From Gonocerus acuteangulatus (taxonomy: Eukaryota > Arthropoda > Insecta > Hemiptera > Coreidae): a stretch of DNA of 64,000 nt. Each line of letters starts with the position of its first letter. Position 1 is the stretch's first letter. Positions 1-9,369 of this stretch are shown here, piece after piece. Both the position numbers and the translations under genes were made by a program. Where the stretch lies: positions 29,219,037-29,283,036 of the forward strand of contig OX328123.1 of NCBI GenBank assembly GCA_946811695.1. Reading direction: 5' to 3'. Below the pieces are notes generated by a model. The model did no database searches. It worked only from the letters and a program-made list of their open reading frames with translations, and had not been told where the DNA came from.

Positions 1-1213
1 ATCTAGTAAACCATTTCTTCCTAGCAAACTTTGTGACCTTCTGCGAGGCCTCGCTTCTCTGCCAGACAATGGAAAGAGGATGTGGCATCTAGTAAACCAT
101 TTCTTCCTAGCAAACTTTTTGACCTTCTGCAAGGCCTCGTTTCTCTGCCAGACAATGGAAAGAGGATATGGCATATAGTAAACCATTTCTTCCTAGCAAA
201 CTTTTTGACCTTCTGCAAGGCCTCGTTTCTCTGCCAGACAATGAAAAGAGGATATGGCATCTAGTAAACCATTTCTTCCTAGCAAACTTTTTGACCTTCT
301 GCAAGGCCTCGTTTCTCTGCCAGACAATGAAAAGAGGATATGGCATCTAGTAAACCATTTCTTCCTGGCAAACTTTGTGACCTTCTGCGAGGCCTCGCTT
401 CTCTGCCAGACAATGGAAAGAGGATATGGCATCTAGTAAACCATTTCTTCCTAGCAAACTTTGTGACCTTCTGCGAGGCCTCGCTTCTCTGCCAGACAAT
501 GGAAAGAGGATGTGGCATATAGTAAACCATTTCTTCCTAGCAAACTTTTTGACCTTCTGCAAGGCCTCGTTTCTCTGCCAGACAATGAAAAGAGGATATG
601 GCATCTAGTAAACCATTTCTTCCTAGCAAACTTTTTGACCTTCTGCAAGGCCTCGTTTCTCTGCCAGACAATGGAAAGAGGATGTGGCATCTAGTAAACC
701 ATTTCTTCCTAGCAAACTTTGTGACCTTCTGCAAGGCCTCGTTTCTCTGCCAGACAATGAAAAGAGGATATGGCATCTAGTAAACCATTTCTTCCTAGCA
801 AACTTTGTGACCTTCTGCAATGCCTCGTTTCTCTGCCAGACAATGAAAAGAGGATATGGCATCTAGTAAACCATTTCTTCCTAGCAAACTTTGTGACCTT
901 CTGCAAGGCCTCGTTTCTCTGCCAGACAATGAAAAGAGGATATGGCATCTAGTAAACCATTTCTTCCTAGCAAACTTTGTGACCTTCTGCAAGGCCTCGT
1001 TTCTCTGCCAGACAATGAAAAGAGGATATGGCATCTAGTAAACCATTTCTTCCTAGCAAACTTTGTGACCTTCTGCAAGGCCTCGTTTCTCTGCCAGACA
1101 ATGAAAAGAGGATATGGCATCTAGTAAACCATTTCTTCCTAGCAAACTTTGTGACTTTCTGCAAGGCCTCGTTTCTCTGCCAGACAATGAAAAGAGGATA
1201 TGGCATCAAGTAA
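1..1213. repeat. 86-bp tandem satellite array, about 14 copies
   Basis: The same 86-bp unit repeats head to tail from the window edge, so the array continues to the left. Copies in the right half (about 700-1200) are nearly identical. Those on the left mix two variants, TTTTTGACC versus TTTGTGACC and GCGAGGCC versus GCAAGGCC. A decayed copy (about 1201-1260) marks the right edge. The many 60-85 residue open frames here on both strands are spaced exactly 86 bp apart and are translated satellite, not genes. Confidence 0.97.
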
Positions 1214-1260
1214 AGCATTCCTTCCCAACAAACTTTTTGAGCTTTTACAAGGCGTTGTAT

Positions 1261-3049
1261 TTCTGTTAGGAAGTCATTAGAAAATTGTGGCTTCTACCAC
1301 GCCATGACTACCTAACCGTCAGAGCAGAGGCAATTTGTGGGCACCTACACTTTCATTGTTTCATCATGGAGAGGAGCCGAGCATCCAATTCTAATCTAAT
1401 TGGATAAAGCAGCTGGTCCCTACCTATCAACCCTTAGCCAGATCTTCAAGAGGTAGGCTGTGGCGATGGCGAGCTACGCCATACCTTGCACCTGTCGCAG
1501 ATGGTAGAATGGTCCAACATGGCGGCTCCGATAAGTCAAGCTCCATAAATAAGCCCATTAGACGAGTAATGACGGGCTTTAAGCTATTTTACATTCTCAA
1601 CTATTCCCTGATCCAGACCAGGACCACCCACCTATCAACCTCTTACGGCCTAATAAATCATATATAAATGAAGAACTGAATTTATTCATTTCTTCCATTA
1701 TAATTTCAGATGGATCTTTCATACATTATTTAGATTTATATGAATATCAAGTTCCCCTAATAGAGAGTTATATAGAATTTATTTAATTTTAGGTTCGCAA
1801 TGTAAAGGATTTATATGTTATATCTCCATCAAATCCATGGATTTCAAGAGAGTAAGAGAAATTTTGCATGTTTTAGTTTTTGAATAATTTCTTTGACAAT
1901 GTGTGGAATTCGGATGGAATGCAGCTATTGAGATAGTCTTGATAGATGTTGAAACATTTCATCAAATCTTCCTAAAAAGGTATTTTAAAAATCATCATTG
2001 TTCAAAACGATTGAGTATTTTTTCACTTTTGTTTCCCAAACAGTCCTTACTGATCAACTTGTATTTGAGAGGCACGCTTGAGATTCCGTGTTCTTCCTCT
2101 CCGTGGTGGTCTGTCTCTGGGCCGTCCCCTTGCAGTTGACATTACGTGATGCGGACATGGGTAAAACGTTTTAAAACAAATCAATAAGGGCAATTAAAAG
2201 TAAGTAAGTTCACAAAAAATAAAATTTTAATGAATTATTCAAGTTTACGCATTGCTAAATAGGCGCAAAAAGGACCATTTTCAAAAATTCATATATAAGA
2301 AAGTACGAAAATATACAAGTTGAAATACTTACAGTAGTTTTATGTTGCAACTCAGTATAACTTATAAAAAAAGTAGATTTTTATCAAGTCCCCCACACGA
2401 GAAATGAACCCATGAAATCCCAAGCCTATTTCTACTGGTTTTTTTTTGACATTTTTCGATATTTGTTTCTCTTAGGCACTTAAAAGAATGTATAAAAACC
2501 AAAAACAAAAAATCAGCAATTATAGTTTAGGAGAAAAAAAAAATGTTGCGTTTACATCAAAAACACAACATTCGTTGCCAAAAAACGCAACATTATGTTC
2601 GCAGGGCCACAGAATTCCCATAAAAATTTATGATCGCAATTACCTTTATTGGTAACTTTTCTTATATGTTCAAGTAATGATTAGAGAGAGACAAAAAATT
2701 TGTTTAACAAATGCATAGATATTTTGGAAAAATTTCTAAAACACTTTACAATACAATATGTCTAGCAATATTAAAAAAAAATAGCAAAACATTTTATTTG
2801 GGCTTAAGATTTTTTTTCCTTTTCTCTAAGGAGTTGCCTTGGTAGAAAAAACTATTCAAACTAAATTAAAATATTTATTTGCAAGAGAAAAAAGATCGCA
2901 ACTTTGGGACGAAATGGGTTAATGCCTAAAGTTATCAAAAATTGCAAAAATGTGAAGTATAAAAATTTATAAAAAAATAAGGGAACAAATATTAGGGTTA
3001 TGAGTACATTTAATACAAGCTAAATAGTTAGATACAAACTTTGCCTCAG
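1261..3049. other. Intergenic DNA, no recognised feature
   Basis: AT-rich sequence with short homopolymers. I see no coding region longer than about 80 codons with recognisable content, and no clear repeat boundary. The segment at about 1300-1560 is more GC-rich but matches nothing I recognise. Confidence 0.5.
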
Positions 3050-3265
3050 GGATGTGCAATCATTTCTCTATCCGTACACATCCGTGAGGCATCGTTCTCT
3101 TCTTCTCATTGTCCTGATGAAGGCTTGAATTTCATGCCGAAACGTCGGCTAATAATAAAACTCATTTAAAAAAAAAAAAAAAAAATGTAGTTTTATTAAG
3201 ATACCACGACCGAACCCTGACAAATTCTACCTTCGCATCACCAACGGATCTCCTCTCAATTAATA
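3050..3265 (+). mobile_element. Solo Penelope-like terminal repeat with hammerhead motif
   Basis: This segment shares two blocks with 27370-27915 (minus) and 61440-61612 (plus). One is a hammerhead-like core ending GCCGAAACGTCGG. The other, further 3', contains TTTTATTAAGATACC, GACCGAAC and ACAAATTCTACCTTCGCATC. The 27 kb copy lies inside a reverse transcriptase of Penelope-like type, and such elements are known to carry hammerhead motifs in their terminal repeats, which is why I assign it there. No reverse transcriptase lies next to this copy, so it is a solo or fragmentary copy. Confidence 0.6.
3105..3158 (+). ncRNA. Hammerhead-like ribozyme motif
   Basis: The core CTGATGA (3114-3120) is followed by one extra A, then a helix II with GGC/GCC at its base and TGAA/TTCA above, then GAAAC (3139-3143) and GTC. 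Predicted cleavage is after C3146. Helix III would be only AC/GT. Helix I pairs weakly (first three positions, one of them G-T). The core bases are intact but activity is unproven. Confidence 0.6.
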
Positions 3266-4011
3266 TTTCTTTATTTATTTAAAGCCTTCGCATCTACCGC
3301 CAACACAAATTACAAAATTCTTGATCAAAATTAAAAGATTCTTCATTAAAATTATGTTAACATTTTTTCAATTTATATTTAAACCTAAATAAAATATATA
3401 GTGTTATTTCTCGAAGTTGTGGACTTTGGAACGATGAAATTCCAAAAAATAAAGACTTTTTTAATGGAGAAATTTCCAACAAATATTTCAAGAATTTTAA
3501 AATCAATATATAGCTGTGATATAATATTTTATATATTTATTTATATCTGTATTGTATTTGTTTTGTAATATTGTTATATATTTTGTTATTATTTTAATTT
3601 TGTATGACTACAATTTGATGGCCAAGGATGTGATATATATATATATATGAGCAATGACTTTTAGAATGGGTTAAATCCATTTTTTTAATCAAAATAATTT
3701 TTTTTACACAACTTTTTTTTCGCACAACAAAAAAATTTTTTTAATGCATAAAATCTCACCAAACAAAAGGAAATGAGTGTTAGTGTGACATCGTAAATAT
3801 TAATTTCCCAAAGAAATTATCTACTTATACTAGACGTTTTTTGTGTCTCCTGAAATGTTATACGATTTGGATTTAACCTGTTTTGAAAATCGAGGCCTCA
3901 TTTAATGGATTATAAACAATGGTTATTAACGTTTTTCCGCAAAGGTTGGTTTAGTTTATGGTACATTCTCGATAAGTAAACACCTCTGAAACTCACGATG
4001 TCAAAATAAAA
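3266..4011. other. Intergenic DNA, no recognised feature
   Basis: Very AT-rich sequence with a short (TA)n run near 3636-3648 and T-rich stretches. No coding signal seen. Confidence 0.5.
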
Positions 4012-4260
4012 TTGTCTTCAATTGTCAATGTTGTATGTGCTGAAGAAAGCATGAGTGAATGGACAGCATTGCGATGGTTCCAAAACTTTTGTCTTGGAGA
4101 TTTTAATCTCGAAGATGATTCTGAAGAAGGCCTTCTGTTGTTGATCACGACCAACAGACGAAACGTTCACAAAACTACTCAGGACATTGCGAGAGAAGTT
4201 GGTGTTGACCGCTCAACAGTTGTCGGCCATCTGGGAATTTTTGCATCGACCCAATACATA
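4012..4260 (+). pseudogene. Mariner-type transposase N-terminal fragment
   Basis: The frame encodes ALRWFQNFCLGDFNLEDD near its start and then KTTQDIAREVGVDRSTVV. This matches the paired helix-turn-helix DNA-binding region of mariner transposases: the WF..F..GDF.LED segment, then the T..(I)A...GV..STV helix-turn-helix. Similarity stops after about 80 residues. The rest of the 157-residue frame has no DDE catalytic motifs and does not look like transposase, so this is a broken relic. The DNA-binding half would contact the element's terminal inverted repeats. I did not find those repeats here. Confidence 0.75.
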
Positions 4261-4603
4261 GAATTCTTTTCTCGTACTTATTTCTTGTTCATGGTGATAG
4301 CTGTTAATTGGCTTTGCGATGCTGGTCCTGCTGATGATTGGCTCCTAATGATGACGCACGCTTATCAAGGAAGCCCTGGTATCATTAGAGGATTGATACT
4401 TGATCGACAGCCGGCCGTGACCTATGCATCACACACGAAAGGTAGGACTACTGAAGATGATGCCGACAGTGCCCATACTGATTGAAGCATCATTACCTAT
4501 GATTACTTCATCATACCTACCTTATGTCTTTATACCACCACAATCTGGGTTGGCCTATCCTTGGGCTAATCATCATATTGAACTTGCTTACAACAATGGA
4601 ACT

Positions 4604-4788
4604 GGGGTCTCCCGTGGTCTAATGGCTAGCGCCTTGAATTCATAAGCGGGAGATGGTGGGTTCGATTCCCAACCTCCGGCAGGAATTTTATCATCCCACG
4701 GCTCGCTGGTAAAATTCCTCGCTGCACCCTGGATGTCGGCGCTAATGACCTAGATGTAGATGCGCCGTAAAAAAAAACAAAAAAAAAA
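4604..4788 (+). mobile_element. tRNA-derived SINE (family 1), full length
   Basis: The head has an A-box-like TGGTCTAATGGCTAGC and a B box GGTTCGATTCC, resembling a tRNA-Glu-type promoter. A shared body follows (GGATGTCGGCGCTAATG), ending in an A-rich tail. It is flanked by a perfect 12-bp target duplication AACAATGGAACT at 4592-4603 and 4789-4800. Other copies or fragments lie at 12618, 13605, 37991 and 54095. LINE machinery would mobilise it in trans. It is not a functional tRNA gene because the acceptor stem is absent. Confidence 0.93.
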
Positions 4789-4800
4789 AACAATGGAACT

Positions 4801-5184
4801 GATGTATCACGGAGTCTCACTGATGATGCATTTGCACAGAAAAGCATTATGTCTATTCTAGAACTGTATTATACTCCAAGTTTGCACCTAAGGTGCTCCA
4901 CCATAAACCAAGAACGCAGGTGGGGACATATCTAGAATGACGAGATCTTCTGTAGTCCAGCTGCTAAAATCGATAGTTTTGGGGTAAAAGTCCTAAAACA
5001 ATCGATTAAATAGCTGATCTAAAGTAGATATGATTGATCTTGTCAGTCTAGACGTGGCCCCGCCTGCGGAAGGTTTTCTGATGTTGAGGTTGTGATTTTA
5101 AGTGCTCCTAAAAAGGCGTCAAAGAGACGCGAAATCTGTCGAGCCAAATAAACATTTGTCTAAGTATTCTTCAACTGACCGTAT
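4801..5184. other. Flank between SINE and inverted pair, nothing recognised
   Basis: This continues the sequence that the SINE interrupted. No coding or repeat signal identified. Confidence 0.4.
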
Positions 5185-5264
5185 TTTTAATCTTCTTATT
5201 TTCGTGCTAGGCTGAAGGTCAAATAATAATAACTTCATAACAAAGTTTCACCAACTTTATTACC

Positions 5265-5306
5265 TCCCTACATGTTTCACACCTTTTTTGGTTCCTCTTC
5301 AGGGGA
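5265..5306 (-). ncRNA. Hammerhead-like motif, left arm
   Basis: On the minus strand CTGAAGA (5302-5296) is followed by one extra G, then a five-pair helix II (GAACC/GGTGT) with one mismatch, then GAAACATGTA. Predicted cleavage is after the A at 5269. Helix I starts with CCC/GGG. Confidence 0.55.
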
Positions 5307-5473
5307 AATAGTTACATATATAAACCGTACAGCCTCAATGTGAGGAGGATAACCTTCCACCAGTACGTCCACGTCTAGACTGATCATGGTCTGAAGGAAT
5401 CCAACATGGCGAAACATAATCAGCTGATCCATAATCGATTTGTCATACATTTAAAATATATATATGTAACTAT

Positions 5474-5516
5474 TTCCCCTGAAGAGGCACCAAAAAGGCG
5501 TGAAACATGTAGGGGG
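5474..5516 (+). ncRNA. Hammerhead-like motif, right arm
   Basis: CTGAAGA (5479-5485), one extra G, helix II GCACC/GGCGT with one mismatch at a different position from the left arm, then GAAACATGTA. Predicted cleavage is after A5511. Helix I CCC/GGG is intact. Confidence 0.55.
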
Positions 5517-5585
5517 TAATAAAGTTGGTGAAACTGTGTGGTGAAGTTTTTATTATTTGACCTTCCGCTTAGCACGAAAATAAGA

Positions 5586-6295
5586 ACATTTGTCTAAGAA
5601 TCTGGTAAAATTTGACCTTCCGCCACATTACATTCTTTGTGAAATATAGGGTCATCATCTAATAATTATAAATATTTTTTTAGTCTTTGGTCCAAGAACA
5701 ACAATCAGAATTTTGTAAAGATTTTTTATTTAGAACGTTTCTGCATGCAATTTTACAGTGTTTCTCAGCTCAAAAAACAGTAAAGGAATGTGTTTAATAA
5801 ATAACCAAATATTATAAAATAAACAAATGAACAATAGTTAGAACTATAAGGAACTTACGTTTAGAATAAGGCCAGCTTATCTTATAAGTCGTATTAAGTA
5901 CCTACCTAACTAGCTATTACCCGGCGTGCCATGCTACGCCTACTTTCTGCATCTAGAAAAGCGAAGTAATATTAAAATCTAATAACGCAGTTCTGTTACT
6001 GTTCGGCTTCACAGTTTCGAACCCGTGTCCTCCGAACTGTGATTGCTAGTCGATTTTAACCTAGCCTATGACACTCCCTGGATCAAGACCTACCTGTTTG
6101 CCCAGTTTAGTCAAAATCGGTCAAATGTTGTGGATTTGTATAAGGAACAAACAGACAGAAAGACTGCTGGTAGACGTTTTTGCCCTAGCCAATGACACTC
6201 CCGGTATTACTACCTACTGGAATGTGTGGATTTTGTAGTTATCACTACATATCAGATTCCTCACGTCATACAGACGAATGAGGTCGACGTGAAGT
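5586..6295. other. Intergenic DNA with possible retroelement relic
   Basis: No gene seen. Around 5915-6170 lies a stretch (TAGCTATTACCCGGCGTG, later GTCAAAATCGGTCAAATG and an ACAAACAGACAG end) of a kind common at the ends of dispersed insect repeats. I cannot name the family. Confidence 0.35.
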
Positions 6296-6520
6296 TGGGA
6301 TTCGGCTAGGAAAACACTAATATGATTTTTGTAAAAATCTATATTCAGTACGCTCCGGCTACTCTTTGGTAGATTTTGTAAGGTAAAAGTCAAACGGAAA
6401 TTCCGAATAATTAATTAAAAAAAAGAATATGATAGATCTACAAGAGTAGCCAAAACGTCCTGAGTATACATTTTTACAAAAATCGTATTGATGTTTTCTT
6501 AGCCGAATCCCAACTTATCC
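6296..6520. repeat. Degenerate inverted pair, same family as 60.9 kb
   Basis: The left half (TTGGGATTCGGCTAGG, then GATTTTTGTAAAAATCTA) is mirrored on the right by ACAAAAATCGTATTGATG and TTAGCCGAATCCCAACTT. Remnants of the hammerhead (GAGTAGCCAAAACGTCC) are present but the core is lost in both arms. It shares its outer sequence with the better-preserved pair at 60869-61251. Confidence 0.6.
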
Positions 6521-7112
6521 CTGACTCCTGCCCTCAACTCCCCTTCACCGGGGGACAGTCTTCCCCTAAGCTCCTCCCGTGGAGAGGATAATCACAAACC
6601 GACCGATTCCAGTAATTGGGTTCCGCGGAGTCTGTCAGGCTGCCGGCGAGGAGCTCCCAATCTCTCAAGAGGCAATTTAAAAGGAAAAGGCGAACTGTTT
6701 GAAATGGACTCGAGGACAATTGGATCTTTGTGAGTGAGTGGGTCAGCTGACTTCGTCGCGTGCCGTCCACAGATGTTCCTACCTGCCACACGTGGAAACT
6801 CCCTCATTCAACCTAAATCTTTACAATTACACTTTCACTTAAGTATATATTCTCATTTATCATTATTTTTCACGTATGGGCACGGTAAAACCACGCAACG
6901 TACAATGTTGACAAATTTGATGTTCTTTGTGGCCAGGCTTGTTTCATTTTTCCTGAGTGAGGTATTTTTCTGTCATCAGACAAAGTTGCTTTTAATCTCT
7001 TACCGATCGGCATTCCAATCAGAAATGTTTAATCTGTGCCTTTATTTGAAATGCTTGTTTCCGTGTTACCTTGTTGCTCTTAAATATTCGTTTACTGCCA
7101 CAAGCCATTTAT
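6521..7112. other. Intergenic DNA, no recognised feature
   Basis: Locally GC-richer (6530-6800), then AT-rich. A 134-codon frame on the plus strand (6734-7138) is hydrophobic and low in complexity. I see no family motif, so I do not call it a gene. Confidence 0.4.
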
Positions 7113-7612
7113 TTATTTTAACTTTTGAATCAATTTGACTTTCATAACGTTCAGCGATTTGCTTCGTTGTCTCAAAATAGATCCTCTGATTTGTCCGTAG
7201 AGGCTTTGAACAGTGGTTAAAAGGCAGGGGTACAGGTTATTTCTCTTTAATATTTTATGAACAAGTTGATGAGAAACACCAGCCTGTAAAATAACGCATT
7301 TGATATTAGTAGGTCTACAGCACATTTCATTATCATTTAACTACCTCCAAGACTAAAAACACCAACCTGTTCTGAGATCCTCCCCGTATTTATTGTAGGA
7401 TCGTGGTTCACTATCTCCAAAATTTGCGCCTCATTTAGTGATGGGCGGTTAACTCTTTCCCGAGGGTGATCTCTAACAGCACCTGTTTCCCTCAGCCGAT
7501 TAAAAACATGAAGAAATGTACCTTTGTCAGGCTGTCGACGACGAGGGAAACGCCTAGCATACTCACGTACGGCTTCTCGTGAGTTTCCATTTGCGTATCC
7601 ATAAATTAAAAA
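7113..7612 (-). pseudogene. DUF4817-type transposase, N-terminal part, split in two frames
   Basis: Read from 7612 downward, the minus strand encodes FLIYGYANGNSREAVREYAR, RRFPRRRQPDKGTFLHVFNR and LRETGAV. This is the pattern of the DUF4817 helix-turn-helix domain found in insect Tc1/mariner-superfamily transposases. The frame stops at 7337-7339 after GRISEQVGV. A second block (about 7287-7180) resumes with AGVSHQLVHKILKRNN and TTVQSLYG, the next helix-turn-helix part. The two blocks are separated by 83 bp bounded by GT and AG. Removing them gives RISEQ-AGVSHQ in frame. The catalytic DDE part is missing and the upstream edge is cut by a Helentron-like element, so this is a dead copy. The matching catalytic half of this protein type occurs at 62.6-63.5 kb. 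Confidence 0.75.
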
Positions 7613-9158
7613 AGTCCGTCTCGCAGGACTGCATCATCTTAGCGCGGTTCCGTTCATATCCCTAGTCTAATTTGGAAAGATTAAAATAGAAGCAGTTATT
7701 ATTTTGGTTCCACCAGTCTTTTTTTTTTTAATTAATTATTATAATGGCGTGTCAACCCTTAAGGTCACTAACGCCATTCCTGTGAGTAGTAAAGTCTTGA
7801 AAGGTGACATACATGATTTACAATCTTACCTGGAAGGGTCCGCTACACTAGAAACAGACCCGCTAGTGACAAGGTCTTGGAATCTTGGAAATCTATATTT
7901 CTAACAATAAGTTGTTTTTGTTATTTTACTTAACCAGTTTTATTGTCAAATACATTATCCAACTATAAGCAATTAAAAAATAACAAGAAATAAAACAGAC
8001 AAAAAGAACCATTGGAATAAACTAAATCAATTAATTTAAAGCTTTAAGCACTTTTTTCTCCGATTGACATCGCCTGATTAAAACTTTCTTCAGAACCTTT
8101 TTTGTAGAGCATTTAGTAAGCTTCCGAATGGTAATCTTCCGCTTCACAAGATTGTCAACGGTTTTCGAGATACTAACGAAATTATACAAAGTTACCAAAA
8201 CTTTTTTTGTCTGTTAATAAAATATTTTATTCTAACCCTTCCTTTACTCTAAACGTAACAAAAATTTCAACATATTAGTGTTGATGAAACTCCAACATGC
8301 AGAAAATGTTTCAACTGTATCCCATAATTCTAAGTACCAAAATCAAAGACAAGGACCCTCCCTAGGAAGGACGCTAGGCAGTTGAAAAGCTATATATCTT
8401 GGAAATCCATGTCTCTAACATTAAATTGTTTTTCTTATTTTTCTTAACCTGTTTTATTTTCAAATACATTATCCAACAATAAGCAATTAAAAAATAACAA
8501 GGAATAAAAAACAGACAAAAAGAACAGTTCGAATAAGCGAAATCAATTACTTTAAAGTTTTAAGCTCTTATTTCTCCGATTGACATCGCCTAATCAAAAC
8601 TTTCATTAGAACCTTTTGTTTAGAGCATTTAATAACCTTTCTAATGGTATTCTTCCGTTTGCCAAGATTCTCAACCTTTTTCGAGATATTAAGGAAAGTA
8701 AACAAAGTTACTAAAACTTTTTATGTCTGTTAATAAAATATTTTATTCTAACCCTTCCTTAACTCCAAACGTAACCAAAATTTCAACATATTAATTTTGA
8801 TGAAAGTAGAACATGCAGAAAATGTTTCAACTGAATCCCATGATTCTAAGTACCCAAACCAAAAACGGTATTCAAAAAATATTTTTCCAATTTTCTCGAA
8901 AACGGTTAAAGCTATCGCCTTGAAAATGGTTTCATTCGTTTTCCTAGCCCAGGAATCATATAAAACGAGTACTTAGAAGCTTATGAACTCAAAAACGTAA
9001 GTGTTACGATTTTTTTTGCGCGAATTTCGCCCCAAACGCCATCTTCCAGTAGGCGGATTTTGCTGGTTAACGAACTTGACCTTTCAAATTGGCGATGGAT
9101 TTTTGTACCAAATTTCATCAAAATCGGACCATTCGTCTTCTATCTAGAGAGCGAACAG

Positions 9159-9207
<49 letters not shown>

Positions 9208-9369
9208 TATACATATATATATATATATATACAAATTTGAACCACAGTTATTTTCGGTCTCTAGGGGTTCTGAAACGCGAAATTTTCTAGTCGGCACTTC
9301 CGGATTGTTTCATTGTATCAACCCTATAAGCGGGGTTCCTCCCTATGGGGGAGGGAGGAACCGCGCTAA
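7613..9369 (+). mobile_element. Helentron/DINE-1-like non-autonomous element, copy 1
   Basis: The 5' block holds TTAGCGCGGTTCC at about 7646 and the 3' end holds its inverted complement GGAACCGCGCTAA (9357-9369). Just before that end lies a hairpin, GGTTCCTCCC paired with GAGGGAGGAACC (9334-9362), and the element finishes in CTAA. A (TA)n tract lies upstream of the end (9163-9230). Short subterminal inverted repeats, an internal microsatellite, a 3' hairpin and a CTRR end are the layout of Helentron-derived interspersed elements. About 0.5 kb is internally duplicated (about 7886-8400 versus 8400 onward). No protein is encoded. A TIR transposon is an alternative reading. Confidence 0.6.
9163..9230. 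repeat. (TA)n microsatellite
   Basis: TA dinucleotide tract with short interruptions inside the Helentron-like copy. Frames reading IYIYIY here are artefacts. Confidence 0.95.

Larger units (their letters stand above)
5185..5585. mobile_element. Inverted-pair element with hammerhead-like motif in each arm
   Basis: The left arm (about 5185-5322) and right arm (about 5458-5585) are diverged reverse complements around a spacer of about 135 bp. Each arm contains an outward-pointing motif CTGAAGA, a short hairpin, then GAAACATGTAGGG, followed by TAATAAAGTTGGTGAAAC. There is no coding capacity. The layout matches the pairs at 30.6, 56.7 and 60.9 kb. I infer a non-autonomous element, possibly related to Penelope-like terminal repeats. 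Confidence 0.6.

Noticed and set aside
21..1218. About 28 open frames of 60-85 codons on both strands
   Set aside because: They recur every 86 bp with the satellite and exist on both strands, so they are translated repeat.
4012..4485. 157-codon frame as a possible domesticated mariner gene
   Set aside because: Only the first 80 or so residues match, the catalytic part is missing and the 3' half has no transposase character.
4604..4680. tRNA-like sequence with A and B boxes (also at 12618, 13800, 38150, 54260)
   Set aside because: No acceptor-stem pairing, and each is followed by a shared body and A- or T-rich tail, so they are SINE heads and not tRNA genes.
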